From a virus, in IMG/VR virus record IMGVR_UViG_3300015263_000553, positions 1 to 32,044 of that record: DNA of 32,044 nucleotides; one strand, given 5' to 3'. A program made the translations under genes and the position numbers. The notes beneath the pieces were generated by a model that ran no database searches, was not told the origin of the DNA, and worked only from the letters and a program-made list of their open reading frames with translations. Shown one piece after another: positions 24,601-30,421 of this stretch (positions within the stretch are counted from its first letter, which is position 1; each line of letters starts with the position of its first letter).

Positions 24601-25689
24601 GCCGGGCCGTGGAAAACCGGCGCGCGGGTGGTGTTCGCCGACGCGGCGCGCCTGGTGAACGTCGCGGCCTCGCTGAGCGACGTCGGGAGCGAGATCCTCT
24701 TCAAGGCGGTGGCGACCGGCGGCAGCATCATCGACGAGGTGACGCGCACGCGCACCTTCGACGCGATCGCCGCGAAGCCGCTCTCGCCGGTCGAGATCGG
24801 CGGGACGCTGAACGCCGCCGGCGACATCGTGATCGAGTGGGTGCGCCGGGCGCGGAAGGACGCCGACTGGCGCTCGGGCGGCGGCGCGCCGCTCGACGAG
24901 GACCTCGAGGCCTACGAGGTCGAGATCTGGGACGACGGATACGGGACGCTCTATCGGACCCTCGAGGTCACCGGGGCGACGACGACGACCTACACCGCGG
25001 CCATGAATACCGCCGATTTCGGCACGCCGGTCGCGTACGTCGCGGTGCGGATCTACCAGCTCTCCGACCGGGTCGGCCGGGGCTATCCCGGCGAGGGGCG
25101 GGTCGGCACGCTGCCCGTGCCGGTGGAGTTCAGCGCCTCGCTCACCACCGCCGGGCTCGCGATCCAGGCCGCACCCTACCGGCACCGGCGGGTGGTGCGC
25201 TCCGGGTCCTCCACCGAGTGGGCGCCGTGCTCGCGGACCTTTGCGACCGGCAAGTGGTACTGGGAGATCTCGGTCGACGCCTACGGCTCCGAGGATGAGC
25301 TCTACTTCGGCATCACGCAAAAGACCGCCTTTGCCTCGGGCGATGCGATCAATACGACCGACCAGCGCGTCTGGCGCGGAGACGGGGCGCTCTTCAGCAG
25401 CGGGGCGGGCTCGCCCAACACCGCCGGCTACTCGATCACCGGCACGAGCACCCTGGTGCGCTTCGCCTGGGACGCCGGCGCCGGGCTGCTCTGGATCGGC
25501 TACGGGCCGAATTGGCGGCTCGGGATCGATCCATCGACCGGGCTCGGCCACAACACCTCGCACACGCCGGGGGCGAACTGGCGCCCCGTCCTGGTCGCCG
25601 GCACGATCGGCTCGGCCTACACGGCCTCGGCGAGCTTCGAGCGCGGAAACCAGTACCGGCCGCCCGCCGGATTCAGACTGATCCAATAG
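21658..25689 (+). CDS. Tail-tip hub/host specificity protein (gpJ/GTA gp15-like) with SPRY-like C-terminus
   Basis: A 1343-residue protein forming the central tail-tip hub and probably the receptor contact. The N-terminus is hydrophobic, with repeated GAAIGYGVGAAVGYASIG (about 30-60), as in this family. The hub portion has VPLAYGTIRLPGKIFWA, YSVDMALSFCEGPIVGIRRIW and PGYRGTAYMVF. Residues of about 250-545 contain a beta-rich, propeller-like insertion (GKKFWGLGDG, NGRLWLLTGDR, RQEIWVARASG, NGHAWFIGD). The hub then resumes. The last 170 or so residues resemble a SPRY domain: GKWYWEISVD, LYFGITQK, and a Trp/Gly-rich end. The ATG follows the peptidase stop directly. This SPRY-like end is a good candidate for ligand binding. 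Confidence 0.88.
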   Translation: MRRYAIALALFVGLLSYAAPAISAVLAVAAAGAAIGYGVGAAVGYASIGLSIGWAVGSYIGQMLFAPEQRFEGPRLSDLQVQSSTDGSPVPLAYGTIRLPGKIFWAAPIKETQHEEDVGGKGALGGSSQTSVTYTYSVDMALSFCEGPIVGIRRIWMDGKLVYSIAAGANPATFAANTDRGAIAFYLGTETQTADPTISAVEGAANTPGYRGTAYMVFTNWQLKDFANHIPFVEAEVVVTGTDSFPYYIKQANSPAETLKHLTLDTRRLSAFYVSDHPSVGESIWRWGFNNSDPTVFATFDAALITLFTPSLNADVYGLGIQADRDELLVHGGGPGEGIPFAIFDLSTGALRKTAQPMISGVSVAGASESVSLRTRLYYDAEGKKFWGLGDGVSSGDLYVISLIVQTEQALAFVVDESSNTINPDHQPLVDANGRLWLLTGDRIVRAGTDPLAYTLPVAGSPQTAFMWAARQEIWVARASGHATSGWMVFDMASETFDDSINLFGGNTFTRDYVLAVGNRNGHAWFIGDTAGLADATLRDTNGVEVDATSGEIDFVTSNWNSIEYVTGVVVANIDDYTACWYEQALEPGSAPLDDVVTDLCARVGLTDIDVSQLVSDSVRGFVVARPMAARNAIEPLQMAFSFDGVESDSLIRFVKRGAASVVTIPQADMAAREGEPGSEPIEPFVRTRALETELPATIHLRYINVSTDYNIAAETARRLTTQAKNTFETELPLVLTSQEANRLADTIMRLAWLERERLSFFLGPKYSYLDPTDIVTLYDGTRVRLVRISQDVNGILSCEGVNDDDSALTSYATGSVDEWTGAVTLGSTGVTLPAIIDGPLLLDRHDDVGWIIGACGEDAGWPGGAMYQSKDGGLSYGGIAALATAARIGSIVDGELVALAMDEANRWDHASEITVRLAQPDLTIATPASLEAFYQGDNAFLVSDEGEDWELAQGYNVTANADGTYTLRNFLRGRKGTEHFAGPWKTGARVVFADAARLVNVAASLSDVGSEILFKAVATGGSIIDEVTRTRTFDAIAAKPLSPVEIGGTLNAAGDIVIEWVRRARKDADWRSGGGAPLDEDLEAYEVEIWDDGYGTLYRTLEVTGATTTTYTAAMNTADFGTPVAYVAVRIYQLSDRVGRGYPGEGRVGTLPVPVEFSASLTTAGLAIQAAPYRHRRVVRSGSSTEWAPCSRTFATGKWYWEISVDAYGSEDELYFGITQKTAFASGDAINTTDQRVWRGDGALFSSGAGSPNTAGYSITGTSTLVRFAWDAGAGLLWIGYGPNWRLGIDPSTGLGHNTSHTPGANWRPVLVAGTIGSAYTASASFERGNQYRPPAGFRLIQ

Positions 25690-25696
25690 GAAAACC

Positions 25697-26344
25697 ATGA
25701 CCGTCCTCGTTCAATTCGCCGTCAATCAATACCAGCCATCGGTGCTCGCGAACGAGAACTTCGCGGCGGTGTCGCCGGCCGCCTTGTTCGGCCGCAAGCA
25801 CACCACCACCACCGGCCTGACCTGGGGCTATTACGGCGGCGAGCTCCTCAAGCCGGACGGCACGATCACCACGATCGCCGACGGCACGGTGGCGCTCACG
25901 GCCTCGACGACGAACTACGTCGAGGCGACCTCGGCCGGCGTGGTGAGCAAGAATACGTCGGGCTTCACGGTCGGCAGCATTCCGCTCTACACGATCGTCA
26001 CCGGCAGCTCGACGATCACGAGCTACACGGATCACCGCGTGCTGGGCCGCGCAAGCTTCATCGGCGCGCTGCTCGCGAAGACCTGGCCGTCGGATGCGAA
26101 TTACACGCTGACCGCGGCGGAGGCCCGCGCGACGCGGATCGTGCTGAGCGGCGCCACGCTCACCACCACGCGCGACCTGGTCGTCCCGCTGAACTGGGAC
26201 GGGTTCGTCTACAACGGTACCGGCGGCGGGCAGAGCGTCCAGGTGATCGGCCCGTCCGGCACGGGCATCACGATCGCGACCGCGAAAGGCGCGTTCGTTT
26301 TCGGCGATGGCACGAACATCATCCGGGCGTCGGCGGACGTCTGA
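25697..26344 (+). CDS. Tail fibre-like protein
   Basis: A 215-residue protein right after the hub gene, with AGGAAAACC before the ATG. It is Thr-, Gly- and Ala-rich with many predicted strands. The first part (about 1-110) contains TTTTGLTWGYYGGEL and DGTVALTASTTNYVEA, patterns seen in phage fibre connectors. The last part (VVPLNWDGFVYNGTGGGQSVQVIGP-like) resembles a small tip domain repeated in fibres. Its position after the hub suggests a receptor-binding or side-fibre role. No chaperone gene of the usual type follows. Confidence 0.65.
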   Translation: MTVLVQFAVNQYQPSVLANENFAAVSPAALFGRKHTTTTGLTWGYYGGELLKPDGTITTIADGTVALTASTTNYVEATSAGVVSKNTSGFTVGSIPLYTIVTGSSTITSYTDHRVLGRASFIGALLAKTWPSDANYTLTAAEARATRIVLSGATLTTTRDLVVPLNWDGFVYNGTGGGQSVQVIGPSGTGITIATAKGAFVFGDGTNIIRASADV

Positions 26345-26362
26345 GGGGCGAGGCGAGCCTGG

Positions 26363-26683
26363 ATGGATACCAACGGTCACGGGCTCATCGGTTTTCTGCT
26401 GGTGGCCGCTCGCCCGGACACCTGGCCGACCTGGCTGCGCCAGGTGGTCGCGGGCGCAACGGTGGTGTTCATCACCTCTTTCGTCGGCACCAGCCTCGCG
26501 CTCTGGCGAGAGCATTCGGTCATCTTCGAGAGGATGAATTCGATTCTCCTGAAAACGCAGGTGAACGAGCGCGACATCGCCGAAAACCGGGCCAGGATCC
26601 AGCGGATCCACGAGCGGATCTCCGCTCACATCGGCACGGGTCACACCCCCGTTACCTGGCCGAACCAGCCACCGCAAAAATGA
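26363..26683 (+). CDS. Small membrane protein with coiled coil
   Basis: A 106-residue protein with one strong membrane segment (about residues 25-48, VVAGATVVFITSFVGTSLALW) followed by a charged helix likely to form a coiled coil (RMNSILLKTQVNERDIAENRARIQ) and a Pro-rich end. A GAGGCGAG sequence precedes the ATG, and the stop overlaps the next start. It lies at the head of the lysis region. A holin-regulator or antiholin-like role is possible, but no family is recognised. Confidence 0.6.
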   Translation: MDTNGHGLIGFLLVAARPDTWPTWLRQVVAGATVVFITSFVGTSLALWREHSVIFERMNSILLKTQVNERDIAENRARIQRIHERISAHIGTGHTPVTWPNQPPQK

Positions 26684-27123
26684 AACAGAAAATCCTCCTC
26701 TGCTCGATTCGCACCGTCGGCGCGGTGCTCATGCTCGCCGTGCTGATCTATGGCGCGAAGTGGCTCGACTTCAATTACACGGACGCGAAGACGATCCTCG
26801 GCTTCGTGAATGCCTACCTGCCCGAGACGCTGCTTCTCCTGGGCATCGGCGGCGGGGCGACCGTGTTCTACCGCATGGACCAGGACCCCGAGAGCGACTT
26901 CAGCTTCGACAAGCTCTTCAAGGCGGGGAACGAGTACGACATCTATCGCTTTGGCTACTTCTGGCTGTTGATCGTCGCGGGCTGGGTGGTCTTCCTCACC
27001 GCCTGGCGCGACAAGCCGCTCGAGGGCGTGCTGGCGCTCGTCTTCGGCGTGTTCGTCGGCAAGACGGCCGTCGATTCGATCGCCGCGGCGATGGGCAAAC
27101 CGAGAGAGAAGGACACGACATGA
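26680..27123 (+). CDS. Multi-spanning membrane protein, holin candidate
   Basis: A 147-residue protein with about four hydrophobic segments: residues 10-29, 41-64, 92-110 and 113-137. A charged loop with DQDPESDFSFDKLFKAGNEYDIYRF lies between the second and third. It overlaps both neighbours (ATGA at 26680 and at 27120). The size and position ahead of the endolysin fit a holin, but four segments and a large loop are not the classical class I or II pattern. It could instead be a membrane protein acting in superinfection exclusion. I do not recognise the family. Confidence 0.6.
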   Translation: MKQKILLCSIRTVGAVLMLAVLIYGAKWLDFNYTDAKTILGFVNAYLPETLLLLGIGGGATVFYRMDQDPESDFSFDKLFKAGNEYDIYRFGYFWLLIVAGWVVFLTAWRDKPLEGVLALVFGVFVGKTAVDSIAAAMGKPREKDTT

Positions 27124-27236
27124 GACTGATTCTCGCAATCATCGCGCTCGCATTCGCAACGGCCGCGCTGCCGGCCGGCCCGACCGACCAGGAATGCAAG
27201 CTCGATCCACGCAAGGAAGGCTGCCAGCGCAAATGA
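27120..27236 (+). CDS. Tiny exported peptide with two cysteines
   Basis: A 38-residue product whose start and stop both overlap neighbours (ATGA at 27120 and at 27233), the arrangement used throughout this operon. Residues 1-19 form a signal-peptide-like segment (MRLILAIIALAFATAALPA). The remaining 19 residues are polar and hold two cysteines in ECKLDPRKEGC, able to form one disulfide. No family is recognised. The tight overlaps and signal sequence argue that it is real. Confidence 0.5.
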   Translation: MRLILAIIALAFATAALPAGPTDQECKLDPRKEGCQRK

Positions 27237-27709
27237 AAAATCAATTCGTCTTGATCCTGGCCGCGGTCGCCCTCGGCCTCATGCCATGGCTCGCTCATGC
27301 GACCGGTGGGGCGCCGGTCGTTACGGGTGGCGGCGCGGTCGCGACCGCCACCGGCGGCTCGGTCACGAGCTCGCCCACCATCGAGGCCGCGGGAGGCGCG
27401 GGCGGGACCGTCCAGGCGACGATCGCCGGTTCCGGAGGCGCCAACGTCAGGACGCAAATGCTCTCGCTCGGCGCTCCGGGCTATGCCGGCGCCTCGCAAT
27501 GCCCGGTCGGCGTGATTCCTATCATCGGAGGGACCACCGGCGCCGAATTCTGCCGGGCGCTCTGGACGGCATTGATTACGGGCGACCGCGGCCCCGTCTG
27601 CGGGAATTCCTGGTTTCGCGATGGCCTCGACGATTGGTGCGCCGACTGGGATGCGCGCCACGCGAAGCGGCCCAGCCCGACGGGCGCAAAATGGACGCTC
27701 GAGCCCTGA
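27233..27709 (+). CDS. Exported Gly/Ala-rich protein with C-terminal cysteine-rich domain
   Basis: A 158-residue protein starting at ATG 27233, overlapping the previous stop. A clear signal peptide occupies residues 1-23 (hydrophobic core FVLILAAVALGLMPW, cleavage after AHA). Residues of about 24-85 are a Gly/Thr/Ala-rich low-complexity stretch. The C-terminal domain carries four cysteines (in SQCPVG, EFCRAL, PVCGNS and DWCADW), suggesting two disulfides in the periplasm. It overlaps the next gene by 19 bases. The function is unknown; it sits among the lysis genes. Confidence 0.6.
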   Translation: MKNQFVLILAAVALGLMPWLAHATGGAPVVTGGGAVATATGGSVTSSPTIEAAGGAGGTVQATIAGSGGANVRTQMLSLGAPGYAGASQCPVGVIPIIGGTTGAEFCRALWTALITGDRGPVCGNSWFRDGLDDWCADWDARHAKRPSPTGAKWTLEP

Positions 27710-27915
27710 CCGGCCGCCTGGTCGTCGGCCTGGCGCTCGTCATGCCGCCCGCAGGCGCCGCGCCGGTCGAGGGCGTGTGGAGCGAGATCGAGTGTGCCGC
27801 GCTCGGTGGCTGCTCGCTGGTGCCGACCGCCACAGTGCGCAAGCTCATCGGCCGGCATGAGGCATTGGCGCGCGAGCTCCGTGAGCTCAAGGCGCGCGCG
27901 GGGGCGTGCCTGTGA
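27691..27915 (+). CDS. Small exported protein with three cysteines
   Basis: A 74-residue protein from ATG 27691. Residues 1-24 resemble a signal peptide (LTGRLVVGLALVMPPAGAA, likely cleavage after GAA). The mature part has Cys residues in IECAALGGCS and a helical, basic/acidic C-terminal half (RKLIGRHEALARELRELKARAG) ending CL. The stop overlaps the endolysin start (GTGA). It is the third consecutive small exported product. It has no lipobox at the signal end, so it is not an Rz1-type lipoprotein. Its function is unknown. Confidence 0.5.
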   Translation: MDARALTGRLVVGLALVMPPAGAAPVEGVWSEIECAALGGCSLVPTATVRKLIGRHEALARELRELKARAGACL

Positions 27916-28472
27916 TCTCGCGCGCCCAGCTGCAGCGAATCATGCCGCGGCTATCGGATGCGCGGGCGCACGAGTTCTATGCACCGCTCTCCGATGCCAT
28001 GCACGAATTCGGGATCAACACGCCGGCGCGCGAGGCTGCCTTCCTCGCGCAGCTCGCCCACGAGTCGGGCGAGTTCCGCTACATGGAAGAGCTCGCCGAC
28101 GGGATCGCCTACAACGGCCGCGCCGACCTTGGCAACACCTCCATTGAAGCGCGCACCTACTCGAACGGAAATCCCGGCCCGTGGTTCAAGGGCCACGGGC
28201 CGATCCAGATTACGGGTTTCAACAACCACCGCGACTGCTCGCTCGCTTTGTTCGGCGACGACACGCTGCTGCACGCTCCGCTGATGCTCACCGAGCCGGT
28301 CACCGGCTGCCGTGGCGCGTGCTGGTTCTGGACCTCGCGCGATTTGAACGAGCTCGCCGACGCGGCGAAGTTCGGCAGCATTACCCGCCGCGTCAACGGC
28401 GGTTACAACGGGCTCGACGACCGCTGCAAATACTGGGCGCGCGGGCTCGTCGTCCTGAACGTCGACACCTAG
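27912..28472 (+). CDS. Endolysin, glycoside hydrolase family 19
   Basis: A 186-residue chitinase/lysozyme-like enzyme cleaving the glycan strands of peptidoglycan. The GTG at 27912 gives MISRAQLQRIMPRL, the usual beginning of phage GH19 endolysins, and overlaps the previous stop; GTG 27906 would add two residues. The first catalytic Glu is in AHESGEF (Glu51). The second catalytic acid is probably in MEELADGIAYNGR (Glu59 or Glu60). The conserved FKGHGPIQITG follows at about 92-102. There is no signal peptide, so it needs a holin for export to the periplasm. Confidence 0.92.
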   Translation: MISRAQLQRIMPRLSDARAHEFYAPLSDAMHEFGINTPAREAAFLAQLAHESGEFRYMEELADGIAYNGRADLGNTSIEARTYSNGNPGPWFKGHGPIQITGFNNHRDCSLALFGDDTLLHAPLMLTEPVTGCRGACWFWTSRDLNELADAAKFGSITRRVNGGYNGLDDRCKYWARGLVVLNVDT

Positions 28473-28480
28473 GGGGTCGC

Positions 28481-28624
28481 ATGCTAAATCTGCGGGAATG
28501 GTACGGCATGATCGTCGAGACCTTCGGCCAGCGCGCCGTCGACGTGCTCTCGGGCGTAGCCGGCACCCTCGGCGCGCTCATCGTCCTGAAAGTCGCAATC
28601 TGGCTCTTAACGCTAGGAGGTTAA
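28481..28624 (+). CDS. Very small membrane protein, holin-like candidate
   Basis: A 47-residue protein starting at ATG 28481, with AGGGGG at 28471-28476. The N-terminal half is amphipathic (LREWYGMIVETFGQRAVDVL). The C-terminal half is one membrane segment (GTLGALIVLKVAIWLLTL). Single-segment proteins of this size next to an endolysin can be pinholins or holin partners. No family is recognised. The next gene's ribosome-binding site lies within its last codons. Confidence 0.55.
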   Translation: MLNLREWYGMIVETFGQRAVDVLSGVAGTLGALIVLKVAIWLLTLGG

Positions 28625-28628
28625 CGCT

Positions 28629-28937
28629 ATGAATGAAGCGCAATTGTTGTCACAACCGGGCCCATCGCTCGGCGTGCTCATCCTCATCGTCGCCTGGGCC
28701 GCGAGCCTGGTCGTCGCCTGGTTCCTGGGCGGTGCGTATGCCCGCCGGCGCAAGGAAGGCATGACGCGCGAGCAGACGCTCGATGATCTCCGCAACACCG
28801 GCGCCTCGAAGCTCGCCACCCTGCGCGAGCAGGTGATGGCCGAGGCGAATACCCGGCTCCCGGCGCTACGCAAGGAAGCGGAGGAGCTCGCCGAAATGCT
28901 CAAGCGGGTCACGGGGAACCCTCCTCCGCCCCAGTGA
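28629..28937 (+). CDS. Membrane-anchored coiled-coil protein of the lysis region
   Basis: A 102-residue protein with a perfect AGGAGG (28615-28620) eight bases before ATG 28629. It has one membrane segment (about 15-34, LGVLILIVAWAASLVVAWFLGG) followed by a basic stop-transfer and a long charged helix. The C-terminus is Pro-rich. The layout (short periplasmic or cytoplasmic end, single segment, cytoplasmic helix) fits a type III holin or a regulator. The stop overlaps the Rz start. No named family is recognised. Confidence 0.6.
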   Translation: MNEAQLLSQPGPSLGVLILIVAWAASLVVAWFLGGAYARRRKEGMTREQTLDDLRNTGASKLATLREQVMAEANTRLPALRKEAEELAEMLKRVTGNPPPPQ

Positions 28938-29434
28938 GCGAATCCGGCTTTCTCTCGCTGGGGCTGACGGGCTACGCGATCGCCGGCCTCCTGGTCGCCG
29001 TCCTCGCCGCCGGGGGCGTGGCCTCCTGCGAGCACAAGGGCAAGATCCGGGCGCAGGAAAACGCCGCCCGGATTCAGGGTGAATTCGACGGGTTCGTCGC
29101 CCAGACCAAGCGGCTCGGCGACCAGGCCCTCGCCGAGAAGGCGGCCATCGAGACGAAATGGAAAGAGGTCCTCGCCAATGCTGCGAAACGCTATCAAACC
29201 GATCTCGCTGGCCGCGATGCTGCTCTTCGGCGGCTGCGCGAGCGCCCCGCCGCCCGTCCCGATGGCGGTGCCGTGCCCGTCATTGCCTGCCGTCCCGCAG
29301 GCCTTGATGGCCCCGGCGGCGAATTCATACCTCTTGAAGAATACCGGCAGCTCGAGGCCCGCGCCTACGACGACGCCTTACGCCTCACTCGGCTGCAGGA
29401 ATGGGTGAGGGACACCGGCCACCCGGTCCAGTGA
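28934..29434 (+). CDS. Rz: Inner-membrane spanin, Rz-like
   Basis: A 166-residue i-spanin. The GTG at 28934 overlaps the previous stop. An N-terminal membrane anchor (about 12-30, GYAIAGLLVAVLAAGGVA) is followed by a periplasmic coiled coil of roughly 80 residues (GKIRAQENAARIQGEFDGFV and on). A C-terminal region ends in helices (EEYRQLEARAYDDALRL). With Rz1 it would fuse the inner and outer membranes at the last step of lysis. The Rz1 gene is nested in another frame, which is strong support for the call. Confidence 0.85.
   Translation: MSESGFLSLGLTGYAIAGLLVAVLAAGGVASCEHKGKIRAQENAARIQGEFDGFVAQTKRLGDQALAEKAAIETKWKEVLANAAKRYQTDLAGRDAALRRLRERPAARPDGGAVPVIACRPAGLDGPGGEFIPLEEYRQLEARAYDDALRLTRLQEWVRDTGHPVQ
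29178..29408 (+). CDS. Rz1: Outer-membrane spanin lipoprotein, Rz1-like, nested in Rz
   Basis: A 76-residue lipoprotein read in another frame and lying wholly inside Rz. GAGG at 29165-29168 precedes ATG 29178. The signal sequence ends in MLLFGGC, a usable lipobox with Cys20 (Phe at -3 is unusual). The mature protein is Pro-rich (SAPPPVPMAVPCPSLPAVP), the hallmark of Rz1 proteins. It would sit in the outer membrane and bind the Rz periplasmic end. Confidence 0.82.
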   Translation: MLRNAIKPISLAAMLLFGGCASAPPPVPMAVPCPSLPAVPQALMAPAANSYLLKNTGSSRPAPTTTPYASLGCRNG

Positions 29435-29619
29435 ACAGGTCGCCGCGCCCGGCGGCGCCACGCATCAGCCATCGCCGTTACATGTCCTGGGGCGAGGACT
29501 GCCGCCATCCCGCCAACCGCGCGATCGCGCCTGGCGAGCTCATGGGCCGCCTCGGGCGCATCATGCGCTGGTGTAACGTCTGCAAGCGCCTCATCGACTG
29601 CGGGCCGGAATCATGGTGA
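29431..29619 (+). CDS. Small cysteine-containing hypothetical protein
   Basis: A 62-residue, basic protein with a GTG start overlapping the Rz stop (GTGA). It contains a cysteine in GEDCRHPANR and a C-terminal WCNVCKRLIDCG with a CxxC pair, which may bind a metal. No signal peptide or membrane segment is visible. It ends seven bases into the next gene. The function is unknown. Similar short, basic, cysteine-bearing proteins are common at the end of phage late operons. Confidence 0.5.
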   Translation: MNRSPRPAAPRISHRRYMSWGEDCRHPANRAIAPGELMGRLGRIMRWCNVCKRLIDCGPESW

Positions 29620-29816
29620 GCCCGAAAAAGCGCACGCGATGGAGCGGGTTCTACATCGTCCTCGACGAGCGCGGCGAGCCCATGCGTGACTGCCTGCGCG
29701 TGCTCCCGGAGGAGGCCCGCACCTCCGCGGCCGCGCAGCTCGGCTCAACCTGGGACGACCTTGATGCTCGAGGGTTCGTCCTGCAGCCGGTCGAGCTCTG
29801 GACGGACCCGCCCTGA
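29613..29816 (+). CDS. Small hypothetical protein at the end of the late operon
   Basis: A 67-residue protein from ATG 29613, overlapping the previous gene by seven bases. The sequence is soluble and mixed, with KRTRWSGFYIVLDERGEP near the start, a helical EEARTSAAAQLG and a final WDDLDARGFVLQPVELW. No motif or family is recognised. It is the last gene before the late-operon terminator, 27 bases downstream. Confidence 0.5.
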   Translation: MVSPKKRTRWSGFYIVLDERGEPMRDCLRVLPEEARTSAAAQLGSTWDDLDARGFVLQPVELWTDPP

Positions 29817-29843
29817 TCCATCCACCCGAACCCCCGCCACCAG

Positions 29844-29882
29844 GCCCGGCCTCCCGGAACATCGGGACGCCGGGCTTTTTTT
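29844..29882 (+). terminator. Intrinsic terminator of the late operon
   Basis: GCCCGGC (29844-29850) pairs with GCCGGGC (29869-29875); an inner TCCCG/CGGGA stem extends the hairpin, and seven T residues follow. It ends transcription from the lysis genes before the integrase region, whose genes point the opposite way. Confidence 0.9.
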
Positions 29883-30110
29883 GTTTCACCGGCTGGCGAG
29901 ACCGCCCCGCCCTTCGCGGGCCGACCCTCGCGCCGTGTCATCCCACGCGCGACGCCGCCAATCGAACAGCGTCCATCCTGGCGCGTCCTGCGCCCCTAGG
30001 CCCATCGAATCCCATATATGCCGGTTCAAGCGCGCGAATGGCCGCGCCGCTCCCATCTTCACCAGGAGAATACTCACCGCGCCAAAGGCTTGCCGGCGCG
30101 AGCCAGAAGT
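29883..30110. other. Intergenic stretch without a convincing gene
   Basis: Together with the terminator and att core, this forms a gap of about 350 bases (29817-30166) without a gene I can support. Short open frames exist on both strands (one of 63 codons on the minus strand from 30077), but none has a ribosome-binding site, known motif or operon overlap. A copy of GCTCCCATCT at 30049-30058 recurs at 30210-30219 on the other side of the att core. Confidence 0.4.
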
Positions 30111-30219
30111 TTCGTAATCAGTAGGTCGGGTGTTCGAGTCACCCCGCCAGCACCAAAATCAAAGGCTTAGCGCTTGCGCGGCGCGGCAGAATTGGGGCGC
30201 TCCCAATTTGCTCCCATCT
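30049..30219. repeat. Direct and inverted repeats flanking the attachment core
   Basis: GCTCCCATCT occurs exactly at 30049-30058 and 30210-30219, on either side of the tRNA-like core. AATTGGG (30190-30196) and CCCAATT (30202-30208) form an inverted repeat with a five-base spacer. The positions suit integrase arm-type or accessory protein sites, but the right-hand elements also lie inside a small minus-strand gene, so this is tentative. Confidence 0.35.
30111..30155 (+). other. Attachment site core: 3' half of a tRNA-Thr(CGT) gene
   Basis: The 45 bases read from a seven-base anticodon loop TTCGTAA (anticodon CGT) through a T arm (GGGTG-TTCGAGT-CACCC) to the acceptor strand CGCCAGC, discriminator A and CCA. 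The 5' half of the tRNA is missing: the bases before 30111 do not pair with the anticodon stem. This is the usual core of a phage integrating into the 3' end of a tRNA gene, and the integrase gene ends 263 bases away. The lysis genes lie to the left and the integrase to the right. The site is therefore read as attP, or as an att junction between tandem elements. Confidence 0.8.
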
Positions 30220-30421
30220 CGCGCCGACCGCCGAACGGATCGATCTTGACCAAGTGCCTGCACTCGGGGCGGACCATGTTGGCTAGGGTGTCCTCGGTAT
30301 GCTTGCAGCTCCCGTCCTTCCGGTAATGGCGCTTTCGGCCGATGCACACGAGGGCGTACCAGCGGCTTCGCGGTTTGCGAAGTAGCAGGATGAGCTCTCC
30401 ACGATCGCCGGACAAAATCAT
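30167..30421 (-). CDS. Small gene coupled downstream of the integrase
   Basis: An 84-residue protein whose ATG (30421-30419) overlaps the integrase stop. GGAG lies eight bases upstream (plus-strand 30430-30433), a good ribosome-binding site. It has a beta-like first half (GELILLLRKPRSRWYALVCIG), then HYRKDGSCKHTEDTLANMV and a PECRHLVKIDPFGG segment; three cysteines and several histidines could bind zinc. It is not a recognisable excisionase. It ends only 12 bases from the attachment core, so it would travel with the integrase. The function is unknown. Confidence 0.55.
   Translation of the reverse strand: MILSGDRGELILLLRKPRSRWYALVCIGRKRHYRKDGSCKHTEDTLANMVRPECRHLVKIDPFGGRREMGANWERPNSAAPRKR

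Noticed and set aside
25168-25689. Diversity-generating retroelement target at the end of the hub gene
   Set aside because: No reverse transcriptase, template repeat or adenine-biased variable region is visible in the window, and the end looks like SPRY rather than a C-type lectin.
21142-25698. Very long minus-strand open frame of 1518 codons opposite the hub gene
   Set aside because: It is a mirror of GC-rich third positions in the plus-strand hub gene. Its translation is Arg/Val/Asp-rich without domains, and the plus frame has recognisable tail-tip features.
29886-30077. 63-codon minus-strand frame between the late terminator and the att core
   Set aside because: GTG start without a ribosome-binding site, no known motif, and separated from the integrase operon by the att core; not enough to call it a gene.
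30111-30155. A functional tRNA gene
   Set aside because: Only the part from the anticodon loop to CCA is present; the upstream bases cannot form the anticodon stem, D arm or acceptor stem.
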